Both the position numbers and the translations under genes were made by a program. The notes beneath the pieces were generated by a model, which had not been told where the DNA came from, did not search any database, and saw nothing but the letters and a program-made list of their open reading frames with translations. A stretch of 64,000 nucleotides of DNA from Devosia aurantiaca (GTDB lineage: Bacteria; Pseudomonadota; Alphaproteobacteria; Rhizobiales; Devosiaceae), in NCBI RefSeq assembly GCF_011058215.1, contig NZ_JAALFG010000002.1:682001-746000 (forward strand). Reading direction: 5' to 3'. This document shows positions 36,352 through 46,277 of this stretch, piece by piece (within the stretch, counting starts at the first letter, position 1; each line of letters opens with the position of its first letter).

Positions 36352-38289
36352 CTAAAAACTGCGAGTTGCGCGTCCCGATAGCGAACCAAATCCTTCGATC
36401 AATGCCTCTGTGCCATCGACAGTGGTAATCTGGTTCTTGATGTCTCGCAGCCTTTCAAAGGTTTCTTCGCTCGGGTCTTCGCCCAGCGCGGCTTCGGCTG
36501 CTTTGAGCTCTCTATTTAGCTGAACTTTCTTGGTATGCAAGGCCAGGGCGTGACTTAAACCGATCTCAGCGTCCACTGCAGCCGTTTCGGCATCCACCTG
36601 CCACACGCCTTGCCGCTGCAGGCTATCGGCCATCCGGTCCAGCGCCGGCCCATGCCCCCGCACCCCAAGCGCCGACCGCAGATCTGGGGCGCTGATGTCA
36701 TGGTGCCGCACGGCGAGGGCGAGAATGTCGCTCAGGACCTTTTGCGCAACCGGCGTCTCGCAATCGAGCGCCGCCAAAGCCTCGAACTTGTCCTCGACCA
36801 GCGATGGATGGTTGACCAGCGTCAGGATGATGGTTGCCTCGCGAGGGCTAGCATCCAGCACTACTCCCGACCGCAACAACCGCGAATTGCGCAAGGTGTC
36901 CGAGACTACGAGGCGCGGCGTTCCCCGCGCCGGATAACCATAGGCGCCGCTCTGCCCATAGGCGGGCTTGCCGCCACCGCGCCAACTGTCACGGCCGCCC
37001 TGGCGGATCGGCGCGAAGAACGCTTTGAGCTTTTCATCGAACGCTTGCGAATAATGGAAGCGAACCGTGGCATCCTGAATGCCATTGGCCCGCTCGCGCA
37101 ACCGCGCCTGCAACGCCGCCCGCTCCTCAGGTGCATCAGGCACCAGCCCGCCTGTCTCAAAGCTCCAGATCATGTCCGACAGGCTGCGCGCCTTATCGAT
37201 GACCTCGGCAAAGGCGCCCCTGCCCTGCGCCTTGATCAGGTCATCCGGATCCTGCCCTTCCGGCAGTGTCGCGATCTTGACCGTCTTGCCGGGTTTCAGA
37301 TGCGGCAGGATCAGTTCCGCTGCCCGCTCCGCTGCCTTCAACCCCGCCTTGTCGCCGTCAAAACACAGGACCGGCACATCCGCCATGCGCCACAACAACT
37401 GCAGATGCTCTTCCGTCAGCGCCGTCCCCAGCGGCGCCACGGTGCCCTCGAACCCGGCTGACACGGCCGCGATCACATCGAGATAGCCTTCAACGACCAC
37501 CACGGTCGCCATCGCGCACCGACTGCCGTGCCGAAAAGCCATTGTAGAGCGTCTGTCGCTTGGAAAAGAGCGGCGTTTCGGGCGAGTTCAGATACTTGGC
37601 CGGCACATCCGCCGACATCGCTCGGCCGCCGAATGCGATGACCCGCCCGCGAAAATCGGTGATCGGAAACATGACGCGGTTGCGAAACCGGTCATAGGTC
37701 AGCGCATCGCCCTCGCGGCTGGCCACGAGCCCGGTATCCACCATCGCCTGTGCCGAAACGCCGTTTGCCGCCAGGTGCTCTTTCAAGCCATTGCGGCTAT
37801 CGGGCGCAAAGCCGATCCGGAATCGTGCCTGGCTCTGCGGCGATACTCCGCGCTCGAACAGGTATCCGCGCGCCCGCGCCCCGATATTGTGCGCCAGCGC
37901 CGCCTCGAAATAGCGCGTCGCCAGTTCAATGACATCGATCAGCGTCTTTTGCGCGGCGTCGCGCTGCTCGGTGCGCTCGTCGCGAACCGGCATCGGCACG
38001 CCCGCCATGCCGGCGAGCTTTTCCACTGCCTCGGGAAAGCTCATGCCCGCCTTCTCGGTCAAGAACCGGAAGTGATCGCCCGAAGCGCCGCAGCCAAAGC
38101 AATGATAGATGCCGCGCCGGTCATCGGCATGAAAGCTCGGGCTTTTTCGGCGTGAAAAGGGCAGCATGCCCACATGTCGCCCTTGCCAGGCTGCGACTTG
38201 CGCTTGTCCCAAAGCACATGCTCGCCCACCACCTGCGTAATCGGCAGGCGCTGACGGATCTCCTCGAGAAACGTATCGGAAAAGCGCAT
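36352..38289 (-). CDS. dnaG: DNA primase DnaG, frameshifted twice
   Basis: Primase of about 645 aa. N-terminal zinc ribbon: WACCPFHAEKSPSF, then HCFGCGASGDHFRFL. Next comes the catalytic core with the TOPRIM start VVVVEGYLDVIAAVSAGFEG and the acidic pair FDGDKAG, then the helicase-binding C-terminal region. The first break is a missing A in the run at 38143-38147 (T on the plus strand). The second is near 37508, between SVRDGD and VVVVEGYLDV, and needs a net shift of one extra or two missing bases. All domains are present, so these are sequence errors. rpoD follows downstream after 187 bp, with no terminator seen between. Confidence 0.9.
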
Positions 38290-38345
38290 GTGTGTTATCT
38301 AGGCACTCCTGTGCCCCAAGTCATCAGAGAGAGTTTTCCACAGCC

Positions 38346-38735
38346 ATGCCGAAGCTCGCCATGCCCATGCCAGTGCTGCTGATCCTCACCGTTGGACCAG
38401 CAGTGCTGATCGGCGCGACGCTGTGGATGGCCAATAGCCTCGTGCCGGCTTGCACGATCGCAGAGATCGAGCGCCTGCCTGCGCCGGATGGCCAATTCGA
38501 TCTCGTTACCTTTTCGCGCGAATGTGGCACGACGGCGCCCAACAGCCAGGCCGCTCTTGTCCCACCCGGCGAAGAAGTGCCCTATGATGCAGCCGCCTTT
38601 TTCTCCACCGATGCGACGGCGGACCTCGATCCCCGTTGGACCGACGATGGTGTCATCGAGCTGGATATTCCTCCCGGAGCAACCGTTTTTCGACAGGACG
38701 ATGCGGTCGCCGGGGTCGCCGTCAGCTATCGGTAA
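38346..38735 (+). CDS. 129-aa membrane-anchored hypothetical protein
   Basis: Starts MPKLAMPMPVLLILTVGPAV, one N-terminal hydrophobic helix (about residues 8-30), then a ~95-residue extracytoplasmic domain with two Cys (VPACTIAEIERL and SRECGTTAPN) that could form a disulfide. The beta-rich pattern TVFRQDDAVAGVAVSY ends it. I do not recognise the family. It is divergent from dnaG with 56 bp between starts. There is no clear ribosome-binding site; the frame is open upstream, but this Met best positions the helix. Confidence 0.6.
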   Translation: MPKLAMPMPVLLILTVGPAVLIGATLWMANSLVPACTIAEIERLPAPDGQFDLVTFSRECGTTAPNSQAALVPPGEEVPYDAAAFFSTDATADLDPRWTDDGVIELDIPPGATVFRQDDAVAGVAVSYR

Positions 38736-38847
38736 GCGAGCCTAGCGTTAACCCATCGCTCACCACGTCAAGATTTTTGAGCGCTGCGAAATATTTGCGT
38801 GGAACTTTTCGGCTAGAACAAAAGCGGGAAAACGACGTGCCGGATGA

Positions 38848-39998
38848 GTGATGATGATCGATAATACCTCACTTCTGATCGGCATATCCTTTTCAAGCGC
38901 CTCCCTGACCCTCGCTCTTCTGGTTGGCTGGCTCAATTCCCGTCGCGAAACCTATCTCATGCACGGCGCCATCGGCGTGGCGCTGATTGTCGTCGGCGTC
39001 GGCATCATGGGCTTCCGCGCCGGCCGCTATTCGCTCGAATATACGCTCCTGCCCTATACGCTCATCTTGAGCGGCTTTGCGCTCATCTACTCCGCCTCGC
39101 GGCTGTTTCGGGACGTCAAGGCCAATCTTGTGCCGGCCATTGCTGCCGGCATCATCGCCCTTGTCGTGACGGCTGTGCCTTTTTTCTGGGCTATACCGGC
39201 ACGGGCACGGTCATGATGAACCTGAGCGCCGCCGCTTTGATGCTTTTATGCGCTGGTGAATATTGGCGCGGCCGACAGGATGCGCGGGTCGCCTTGCTCG
39301 CCAATGTCGCCCTTTATTGCTTCACCGCCGTGTCCTTTCTCGCCTGCGCCATGATGCTGGTGATCGAACAGAACTGGGTTCTCCGAGCCCCGGCCGACAA
39401 TTGGGCCGAGGACTTCAATTCCATCATGTCGTTGGTCGGCCTGACCGGCATCGGCGCCATCACCCTGACACTGCACCACTCCCGCGCCGCCCGTCGCCAC
39501 CATGCAGAGGCAAACACCGACGCCCTCACCGGCGTCCTCAACCGCCGCGCCCTCTTCACCCAGTTCGATGATGACATGGTCGTCACCGGCCTCGCCGTCG
39601 TGATGTTCGATCTCGACCATTTCAAACAGATCAACGACCGATACGGCCACGCCCGCGGCGACCTGGTTCTGCAGCAGTTTTCCGGCGTCATGCGCAGCCA
39701 GCTTCGCAGCGCCGACGTCATCGCGCGTTTGGGCGGCGAAGAATTCTGCATCATCCTGCCCGGTCTGTCGCGCGACGCAGCACGAAAGGTCGCCGAGCGC
39801 ATCCGCAGCGCCTATGCCGCCCTCCAGATCCCCATCAACGACCATGGCGCGGCGGCAACCGTCAGCGCTGGCCTAGCGACCGGCAGCCCCAGCGAGACCT
39901 TTTCCTCCGTCCTCAGCCGCGCCGACGCCGCCCTCTACAAAGCCAAAAGCGCCGGCCGAAACCAGATCGCCCTGGCCTCCTTGCGCCTCGTTGCCTAA
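38848..39998 (+). CDS. membrane diguanylate cyclase, frameshifted
   Basis: Makes c-di-GMP from two GTP. After correction about 383 aa. The N-terminal half has about six hydrophobic helices; the C-terminal GGDEF domain carries NTDALTGVLNRRALF, MFDLDHFKQINDRYGHARGD and the active-site GGEEF preceded five residues earlier by RSAD, an intact I-site for product inhibition. The N-terminal frame stops near 39216 and the rest begins in another. One extra T in the run at 39180-39185 restores VPFFLGYTGTGTVMMN and joins them. The input signal and partner are unknown; it is probably monocistronic. Confidence 0.85.
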
Positions 39999-40017
39999 AA
40001 ACCATCGGCTCTGGCCG

Positions 40018-40088
40018 CTCCCTCCCCTTGAGGGGGAGGGTAGCGAAGCTAGGCCCAACGGGCCGTAGCAAAGCTGGGGTGGGGTGAC
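40018..40088. repeat. dispersed palindromic intergenic repeat, copy 2
   Basis: CCCTCCCCTTGAGGGGGAGGG, then AGCGAAGCT, inner palindrome GGCCCAACGGGCC, AGCAAAGCT and GGGGTGGGGTG. It fills the gap between the convergent diguanylate cyclase and YqeY-type genes, and shares its layout with copies at 21309 and 49578. Confidence 0.72.
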
Positions 40089-40116
40089 CTGAGAACCAGC
40101 CACACCCACCTTCGCC

Positions 40117-40569
40117 TCAAGCGCTCAGCGCCGCCCGAACCTGTCCGCTGACCTTCCCAAAGTCTATCCGGCCCGGATAGTCCGCCTTGAGCTGCGCAAT
40201 CACCTTGCCCATGTCCTTTGGCCCCTCGGCACCGGACGTTGCAATCGCCGCCTTGATCGCTTCGGCAACCTCGTCCTCATTCAGGCCTTTGGGCAAAAAC
40301 TCGTTGAGGATGTCGATCTCTTCCTTTTCGACCGTCGCCAGGTCCGCCCGGCCAGCTTGCGCATAGATCGCAAAGCTCTCCTCGCGCTGCTTGACCATCT
40401 TCTGGATCATGCCCAGGATCTCGTCATTAGTCGCCGGGCCCTTGCCGTCGCCGCGATTGGCGATATCGCGATCCTTGATCGCGGCATTAATGGAGCGCAG
40501 CGTCGCGGTACGCCGCTGGTCGCGGGCCTTGAGCGCCTGCTTGAGCCCTTCGCTGATGTCTTCACGCAT
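40117..40569 (-). CDS. GatB/YqeY-domain protein
   Basis: 150-aa soluble helical protein starting MREDISEGLKQALKARDQRR. The YqeY pattern is complete: TLRSINAAIKDRDIANRGDG, MIQKMVKQREESFAIYAQAG, EEIDILNEFLPKGLNEDEVA and DMGKVIAQLKADYPGRIDFG. The domain matches the tail of GatB, the tRNA-dependent amidotransferase subunit, but the free protein has no settled function. It is divergent from carA, with dnaG and rpoD nearby, a neighbourhood conserved in related bacteria. Confidence 0.92.
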   Translation of the reverse strand: MREDISEGLKQALKARDQRRTATLRSINAAIKDRDIANRGDGKGPATNDEILGMIQKMVKQREESFAIYAQAGRADLATVEKEEIDILNEFLPKGLNEDEVAEAIKAAIATSGAEGPKDMGKVIAQLKADYPGRIDFGKVSGQVRAALSA

Positions 40570-40756
40570 GTTTACGGCTCCTTGCTATGCATTTTGTCGC
40601 CCCCATATAGGCATCAATCGGGAGCTGCGCTACTTGCGCTGCCCTCTATCGCCTTCTAAGAGGAGGCCTCAACCGACACCATTCCGCCCGCTTGGGGAAG
40701 CCTCGCGCTTCCGGTCTTGGCGCGCGGCCATGGTAAATCGAGCTTGGAGAAGAGAC

Positions 40757-41968
40757 GTGACCGGCTGGCAAGAAACAAAACCGACTGCAATTCTGATTCT
40801 AGCAGACGGCACGCGCCTTGAGGGCTTTGGCATCGGCGCGGTCGGCCACGCCGCCGGCGAAGTCTGCTTCAACACCGCCATGACCGGCTACCAGGAAGTA
40901 CTGACCGATCCGTCCTATGCCGGGCAGATCATCACCTTCACCTTCCCCCATATCGGCAATGTCGGCACCAATGACGAAGACATTGAGACGGTCAACATGG
41001 CCGCTCTATCCGGCGTCCGCGGCGTCGTGCTTAAGGCCGACATCACCAACCCATCCAATTACCGCGCTGCCGAAAAGCTCGATGCCTGGCTCAAGAAGCG
41101 CAACATCGTCGGCATTGCCGGCATTGACACCCGCGCCCTGACAGCCCGCATTCGCGAAAACGGCATGCCCAATGGCGTCGTCGCCCATGAACCGAGCGGG
41201 CAATTCGACGAAGGCTCGATCAAGGCCGAACTCAGTGCCTTCCCGGGTCTTGAAGGGCTCGACCTCGCCAAGGAAGTCACCACCGCCCAGACCTATCACT
41301 GGGACCAGTCTGGCTGGGCCTGGGACAAGGGTTTCGGCACCGTCGAAAAGCCCGATTTCCACGTCGTCGCGATCGACTACGGCGCCAAGCGCAATATCCT
41401 GCGCTGCCTTGCCGATCAGGGCGCCAAGGTCACGGTCGTTCCGGCGACCGCCACCGCCGCCGATGTCCTCTCGCACAAGCCGGACGCTATTTTCCTCTCT
41501 AACGGTCCGGGCGATCCGGCCGCCACCGGCAAGTATGCCGTCCCGACGATCCAGAAGCTGATGGATACCGGCAAGCCCATGTTCGGCATCTGCCTCGGCC
41601 ACCAGCTGCTCGGCCTCGCCCTGGGCGGCACGACCTCCAAGATGCATCAGGGTCATCACGGCGCCAATCATCCGGTCAAGGATCTTACCACCGGCAAGGT
41701 CGAGATCACCTCGATGAACCATGGCTTTGCCGTCGATAGCGATAGTCTGCCGCCCGGCGTGACCCAGACCCACATCTCTCTGTTCGACAATTCCAACGCT
41801 GGCCTGGCTGTCGAGGGCAAGCCGATCTTTTCGGTGCAATACCATCCCGAAGCCAGCCCCGGCCCGCGTGACAGTCACTACCTCTTCACGCGCTTTCTCA
41901 ACGAAGTGCGCAAGCAAAATGGCCTGCCAGAAAAAGCAGAGCACCCCACGCCGGCCGCAGCCGAATAA
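40757..41968 (+). CDS. carA: carbamoyl-phosphate synthase small chain
   Basis: 403-aa glutaminase subunit supplying ammonia to CarB for arginine and pyrimidine synthesis. The GTG start (VTGWQETKPTAILILADGTR) is preceded by a purine-rich site and gives the usual length; an ATG nine codons upstream is an alternative. The N-terminal CPSase domain has GHAAGEVCFNTAMTGYQEVL. The class I glutaminase triad is visible as Cys in MFGICLGHQLLGLALGG, with His and Glu in SVQYHPEASPGP. carB is not adjacent in this window. Confidence 0.95.
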   Translation: MTGWQETKPTAILILADGTRLEGFGIGAVGHAAGEVCFNTAMTGYQEVLTDPSYAGQIITFTFPHIGNVGTNDEDIETVNMAALSGVRGVVLKADITNPSNYRAAEKLDAWLKKRNIVGIAGIDTRALTARIRENGMPNGVVAHEPSGQFDEGSIKAELSAFPGLEGLDLAKEVTTAQTYHWDQSGWAWDKGFGTVEKPDFHVVAIDYGAKRNILRCLADQGAKVTVVPATATAADVLSHKPDAIFLSNGPGDPAATGKYAVPTIQKLMDTGKPMFGICLGHQLLGLALGGTTSKMHQGHHGANHPVKDLTTGKVEITSMNHGFAVDSDSLPPGVTQTHISLFDNSNAGLAVEGKPIFSVQYHPEASPGPRDSHYLFTRFLNEVRKQNGLPEKAEHPTPAAAE

Positions 41969-41981
41969 GCTCTCAAATCAC

Positions 41982-42010
41982 AAAGGGCTGCCGAACGGGC
42001 AGCCCTTTTT
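41982..42010 (+). terminator. rho-independent terminator of carA
   Basis: AAAGGGCTGCC / GGGCAGCCCTTT stem with a short GAAC-type loop and a TTTTT tail, 14 nt after the carA stop. It explains why carB is not read through. Confidence 0.93.
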
Positions 42011-42014
42011 CGGC

Positions 42015-42191
42015 TTAGTCGTAGGTGTCTTCGCTCGCACCGGCTGACGCGAAACCGGCTGCGCCGGGCTGGTCGTCCTTTTTATCCTTCTTGTCGCCAG
42101 CGTCCTTTTTCAGCAGCGAAGGGCTGGTTTCGCCTTCCTTGTGGTCGATCTGGTTCGGCTGTCCCGGTCCGGTCGGTTTGCTGTCTGCCAT
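42015..42191 (-). CDS. 58-aa hydrophilic protein
   Basis: Short frame starting MADSKPTGPGQPNQIDHKEG and ending ASEDTYD, preceded by AGGAGG at 7 nt. Lysine/aspartate-rich centre (KKDAGDKKDKKDDQ), no hydrophobic stretch, probably disordered. It lies 73 nt after the metallopeptidase gene but beyond that gene's terminator, so it may have its own promoter. The strong ribosome site is the main evidence that it is real. Family unknown. Confidence 0.55.
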   Translation of the reverse strand: MADSKPTGPGQPNQIDHKEGETSPSLLKKDAGDKKDKKDDQPGAAGFASAGASEDTYD

Positions 42192-42212
42192 GAAAGCCTC
42201 CTGTCGTAGAAA

Positions 42213-42242
42213 GACCCCAACGGCTTTTCAGCCGCCGGGGTC
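42213..42242 (-). terminator. rho-independent terminator of the metallopeptidase gene
   Basis: GACCCC (42213-42218) pairs with GGGGTC (42237-42242), with inner CGGCT/AGCCG; on the minus strand it is followed by TTTCT. Confidence 0.8.
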
Positions 42243-42264
42243 CATCACAAAGGTCGGCGTCTTG

Positions 42265-43203
42265 TTAGACGTTGCCGGAGAACGTATCGCAGTCGCCCGG
42301 ATCACCCGACTGATAGCCGCGCTCGAACCAGGATTTGCGCTGCGCCGAAGTGCCGTGGTTGAAGGTCTTAGGCACGGCATATCCCTGCATGCGCTCCTGT
42401 AGCGTATCGTCGCCGATCTGGTTGGCTGCGTTCAGCGCTTCTTCGATATCGCCATTGTCCAAAAGGTTCTGCTGGCCTGCATAATTGGCCCAGACCCCCG
42501 CATAGCAGTCCGCCTGCAGTTCCACGCGCACCGAGTAGGCATTGGCCTCTTCCTGGCTCATGCTCTGCCGCGCCTGGTTGAACTCGGGCAACACGCCGGT
42601 GAGGTTCTGGACATGGTGGCCCACCTCATGCGCCAGCACATAGGCCTGCGCAAAATCGCCCGGCGCGCCAAACTGCTGATGGAGCTGATCGTAGAAGGAG
42701 AGGTCGATATAAACCTGCTGGTCCTCGGGGCAATAAAACGGCCCCGTCGATGAGTCTGCCGCACCGCATCCGGTATTGACCGCATCGGTGAAGAGAACCA
42801 CACGCGGCTCCGGATAGTCTTGGCCGGAGGCGGCAAACTGCTCACTCCAAAGATCCTCGGTTTCCTTGACGACCACGCCGACGAAATCGGCCAGCTCATC
42901 TTCGCCCTGCGCCGGCAACTGGCGCGAGGAAGCATTGGACGACGTCGGCGCCGAAGACGATGAGCCGCCGGTCAGCACATCGATCGGGTTGGTGCCCGTG
43001 GCAAACCAGATAATGCCCAGCACGATGACGATGCCGATAATGCTCGATATGCCGCCTCGGCCGCCGCCACCGCCTGTCGGGAGACGGATGCCGCCACCTC
43101 GGCCCAGGCCACCCAGACCCCCGAGGCCACCGCCCAAACCACCGCGACGCGCTCCACGCCGATCCTCGACATTGGAGCTGCGCTCCCGACCTTGCCACTT
43201 CAT
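42265..43203 (-). CDS. YpfJ-type neutral zinc metallopeptidase
   Basis: 312-aa membrane-anchored peptidase-like protein. The N-terminus is a Gly/Arg-rich stretch (residues 14-50), then one helix (ISSIIGIVIVLGIIWFATG). The extracytoplasmic domain carries the zincin motif HEVGHH in QAYVLAHEVGHHVQNLTG, a downstream Glu/Asp-containing block (VRVELQADCYAGVWAN) and family block FYCPEDQQVYIDLSFYDQL. Members of the YpfJ/DUF2342-like neutral zinc metallopeptidase group are common in bacteria, but their substrates are unknown. Monocistronic. Confidence 0.9.
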   Translation of the reverse strand: MKWQGRERSSNVEDRRGARRGGLGGGLGGLGGLGRGGGIRLPTGGGGGRGGISSIIGIVIVLGIIWFATGTNPIDVLTGGSSSSAPTSSNASSRQLPAQGEDELADFVGVVVKETEDLWSEQFAASGQDYPEPRVVLFTDAVNTGCGAADSSTGPFYCPEDQQVYIDLSFYDQLHQQFGAPGDFAQAYVLAHEVGHHVQNLTGVLPEFNQARQSMSQEEANAYSVRVELQADCYAGVWANYAGQQNLLDNGDIEEALNAANQIGDDTLQERMQGYAVPKTFNHGTSAQRKSWFERGYQSGDPGDCDTFSGNV

Positions 43204-43266
43204 GTTGACGCCTTTCCGAAGTCACGAAGACGTCAGTTAAGCGCGCAGCGCCTCTCCCGGTTCCAC

Positions 43267-44733
43267 CTATGAGGCGAGCTTTGCCACTGTCGCCCGCGCG
43301 CCTTCGTCGAAGAGGCTTTCGAGCTGCCGCAGGACCGCCTCTCGAAACGCCGTATTGCTAGCCAAATCGGTCCCGAACACTTCGCTCAGGCCCACCAGGC
43401 CGTCGAAAAGCGCCTCGGGATCGTCTCCCGCATCGGCGGCAATGGCATGCATCTTGAGTGCATGCGGATCGCGCACATCGATCTCACCGCCCTGTTCGTC
43501 GACGCCCGTCACATAGCGCATCCAGGCCGCCACCCCGAGCGCCAGCCGGTCGATGCTGTCCCCCGCCGCGAGCCGATCGCGTATCGTGCCCAGCAGCCGC
43601 TGCGGCAGCTTCTGCGATCCATCCATGGCGATCTGCCAGGTCCGGTGCTTGAGCGCCGGATTGCGGAACCGCTCCAGGAGCTGATCCCGATAGGCACCAA
43701 GATCGGTCCCTGCCATGTCGAGCGTCGGCATCGCCTCCTCGGTCATCAGCCCATGCACCATCTGCGCATAGGCCGGATCGGCCATGACCTCGTTGATATA
43801 CTGGTAGCCACCGAGATAGCCCGAATAAGCCATGGTCGAATGCGAGCCATTGAGCATGCGCAGCTTCATATGCTCGAACGGCTCGACGTCTGCGACCAGC
43901 TGCGCACCGACCTTTTCGAAAGCTGGACGACCGCTTGGAAACCGATCCTCGATCACCCACTGCGTGAATGGCTCGGTCATGATCGGCCAGGCATCTTCCG
44001 CCCCGATTAGCTGCGCAACCTCATCCCGATCCGCATCGGTCGTCGATGGCACGATCCGGTCCACCATCGTCGATGGGAACGCCACATCCTTGACCCACTC
44101 CCCCAGCTTCGGATCACGCAGCGCCGCAAACCGCGTCACGATGCGCTTTGCCGTCTCGCCATTGCTCGGAAGATTATCGCAGCTCATCACCGTGAAGGGC
44201 GCGACACCCGCAGTTTTTCGCCGCGCCAGCGCCTCGACCAGCATGCCGGGAGCAGACCGGGGCTCGCTTGGATGCGCCAGGTCATAAACGATGTCGGGGT
44301 GCTTTTCGTCGAGCTCGCCGGTCGCCGGGGCATAGCAATAGCCCTTTTCCGTCACCGTCAGCGACACGATGCGAATGGCTGGGTCAGCCATCAGCGCCAG
44401 CAGCTCCTCGCGTTCGGTATTCGCATCCATGACCCTGAGAATCGAGCCGATCACCCGCGGATGCGTGCCCGCCGCATCGCACACGGCGATGGTATAAAGC
44501 CCGTTCTGCGGCTCCAATGCCTCCTTGGTGTCCGGGCGCCTGAGGCTTGCGCCGACAATGCCCCAGCTCGGATCCTCGCCCAGCAGGTCATCCACATAGA
44601 CCGCCATATGCGCCCGATGAAACGCACCGATCCCCAGATGCACAATCCCCGGCGTCACCGCGCTCCGTTCGTAACCGGGCACCTTGATGCCCGCTGCAAG
44701 GGTCGAAAGCGTCTGCGAATTGAGGCGAGTCAT
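43267..44733 (-). CDS. mannitol dehydrogenase-family oxidoreductase (fructuronate reductase/mannonate type)
   Basis: 488-aa NAD-dependent polyol/hexuronate oxidoreductase. The start MTRLNSQTLSTLAAGIKVPG has GGAG six bases upstream. The Rossmann-side motif is VHLGIGAFHRAHMAVYVDDL. The catalytic Lys-Asn-His arrangement appears in EHMKLRMLNGSHSTMAYSGY. It is divergent from a 2-keto-3-deoxygluconate kinase-like gene, which favours a mannonate/fructuronate role (UxuB type) over mannitol or sorbitol dehydrogenase, but no UxuA or UxaC is seen here. Confidence 0.82.
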   Translation of the reverse strand: MTRLNSQTLSTLAAGIKVPGYERSAVTPGIVHLGIGAFHRAHMAVYVDDLLGEDPSWGIVGASLRRPDTKEALEPQNGLYTIAVCDAAGTHPRVIGSILRVMDANTEREELLALMADPAIRIVSLTVTEKGYCYAPATGELDEKHPDIVYDLAHPSEPRSAPGMLVEALARRKTAGVAPFTVMSCDNLPSNGETAKRIVTRFAALRDPKLGEWVKDVAFPSTMVDRIVPSTTDADRDEVAQLIGAEDAWPIMTEPFTQWVIEDRFPSGRPAFEKVGAQLVADVEPFEHMKLRMLNGSHSTMAYSGYLGGYQYINEVMADPAYAQMVHGLMTEEAMPTLDMAGTDLGAYRDQLLERFRNPALKHRTWQIAMDGSQKLPQRLLGTIRDRLAAGDSIDRLALGVAAWMRYVTGVDEQGGEIDVRDPHALKMHAIAADAGDDPEALFDGLVGLSEVFGTDLASNTAFREAVLRQLESLFDEGARATVAKLAS

Positions 44734-44851
44734 GACGTGCTCCGGCAATTTGGCGGCACCATAGTCAAACCCCTCTTGTATGGAAGTTGCAATGGTGCTT
44801 TCGCCCGGCATATTGAGCGGCTATGGGAAGCCATTCGGGGAGGACATCGAC

Positions 44852-45763
44852 ATGGCCAGGCGGATCGTCAGCATCGGCGAATGCATGATTGAAATGAGTG
44901 GCGGCGAGGATCGCGCCTACCGCCTCGGTTATGCCGGCGACACTCTCAATACCGCCTGGTATCTGCGCGCCCTTTTAGGCCAGGACTGGTCCGTCGACTA
45001 TCTCACCGCCCTCGGCATCGACCGATATTCCGGCGATATCCGCCGCTTCCTCGACGACAACCAGATCGGCACCAGCCACATACAGACCATTCATAACCGC
45101 CGTCCCGGCCTCTACATGATCCACCAGGAAGCCGGCGACCGGCACTTCACTTATTGGCGCGACACCTCGGCCGCCAAGCTGCTCGCCGACGACAAGCCCG
45201 CCCTTGCCAAGGCCGTCGAAGGCGCCGAGCTCGTTTATTTTTCCGGCATCACCCTCGCCATCCTTGCCCCGCGCGCCCGCGGCCGCCTTCTCGGCGCCAT
45301 CGTCAAGGCACGCGACAATGGCGCAAGGATCGCCTTCGACACCAATCTGCGTCCGGCGCTCTGGTCATCGCCGCGCGTGATGATGGGCGTGCTCACCGCC
45401 GCCGCCAGCCTTTGCGACATTGTCCTCCCGACCCATTCCGACGAAGCGCCGCTCTTTGGCGACAAGAGCGTCGACGACACCGCCGACCGCTACCTCGAGC
45501 TCGGCGTCGAGGAAGTCGTGGTCAAGCACGGGAGCAAAGAGGCCCTAATCGCCACCGCCACTGAACGCGTCCGCCTCGCGCCCGCTCCCGGCGCCCATGT
45601 CGTTGACCCAACCGGCGCGGGCGACAGTTTCAACGGCGCCTACCTCGCCGCCCGCCTCGGAGGCAAATCCCTCCACGACGCCGCCACCGCCGCCCACCGC
45701 ACCGCCGGCATCGTCATCGGCCACAAAGGCGCTTTGGTCGATCCTGGCTTGGTGCAGCAGTAG
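44852..45763 (+). CDS. kdgK: PfkB-family sugar kinase, probable 2-keto-3-deoxygluconate kinase
   Basis: 303-aa kinase. The start MARRIVSIGECMIEMSGGED follows a GGGGAGGA site. PfkB signature 1 area is YRLGYAGDTLNTAWYLRALL, and signature 2 with the catalytic Asp is DPTGAGDSFNGAYLAARLGG. YADTLNTA-type residues and the RPGLYMI block are typical of KdgK, which phosphorylates 2-keto-3-deoxygluconate to KDPG for the Entner-Doudoroff pathway. It is divergent from the mannonate-type dehydrogenase, consistent with hexuronate degradation. Confidence 0.85.
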   Translation: MARRIVSIGECMIEMSGGEDRAYRLGYAGDTLNTAWYLRALLGQDWSVDYLTALGIDRYSGDIRRFLDDNQIGTSHIQTIHNRRPGLYMIHQEAGDRHFTYWRDTSAAKLLADDKPALAKAVEGAELVYFSGITLAILAPRARGRLLGAIVKARDNGARIAFDTNLRPALWSSPRVMMGVLTAAASLCDIVLPTHSDEAPLFGDKSVDDTADRYLELGVEEVVVKHGSKEALIATATERVRLAPAPGAHVVDPTGAGDSFNGAYLAARLGGKSLHDAATAAHRTAGIVIGHKGALVDPGLVQQ

Positions 45764-46277
45764 ACGGGAAAGGAAAGTGCAGCGCGTTACCCATCTTATC
45801 CCCGCCTCCTCCAAACTCCCTCATACTCCCACCCATCAGCCGGGCGACGATGGAGTTGCAACGATCACCTGTCCGGCGACATTGGGGAGGGGTCTGCATC
45901 GTTACAGGATCCTGGGTCCGGGGATGGGAAATTGCGCAGCAATGCGCCCCTAACGACACCCTCTGCCAGAAAACCCGACGCTCCGAGACGGTTCTCGTCT
46001 CACAACACAAAAACTTACGAGGCGAAAGCTGTCTCGGGGCCCCATCACCTTCACCTCACCCGGAGGCTCCGCGCCGACCGGAACCTTCGCACATCCTCAC
46101 GTTTGACCACCCGGTAAAAATCCGCCCCCTCTCCACCGCATCGTCATGCCAGCGTCACCTCCATTGGGCATGACCCAGCCCGTTTCCGTCGCGGCGGAAG
46201 CGCACGAACCGGCTTCGCGCCGGCATCCGCGGGAGCGCTCCAGCCCCCACGGCAGGGCATTTTACATGGAGACGATC
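45764..46277. other. 514-bp intergenic region without a recognisable gene
   Basis: No open frame here has a ribosome site or recognisable protein. Small hairpins are present (GAGAC/GTCTC near 45985-46005; CCGGC/GCCGG near 46212-46224). The last part must hold the promoter of the CpdB-type gene, but I see no clear Pho box or EcfG site. Confidence 0.5.

Noticed and set aside
45850..46173. 107-codon frame in the gap before the CpdB-type gene
   Set aside because: No ribosome site, no domain, and composition unlike the neighbouring genes.
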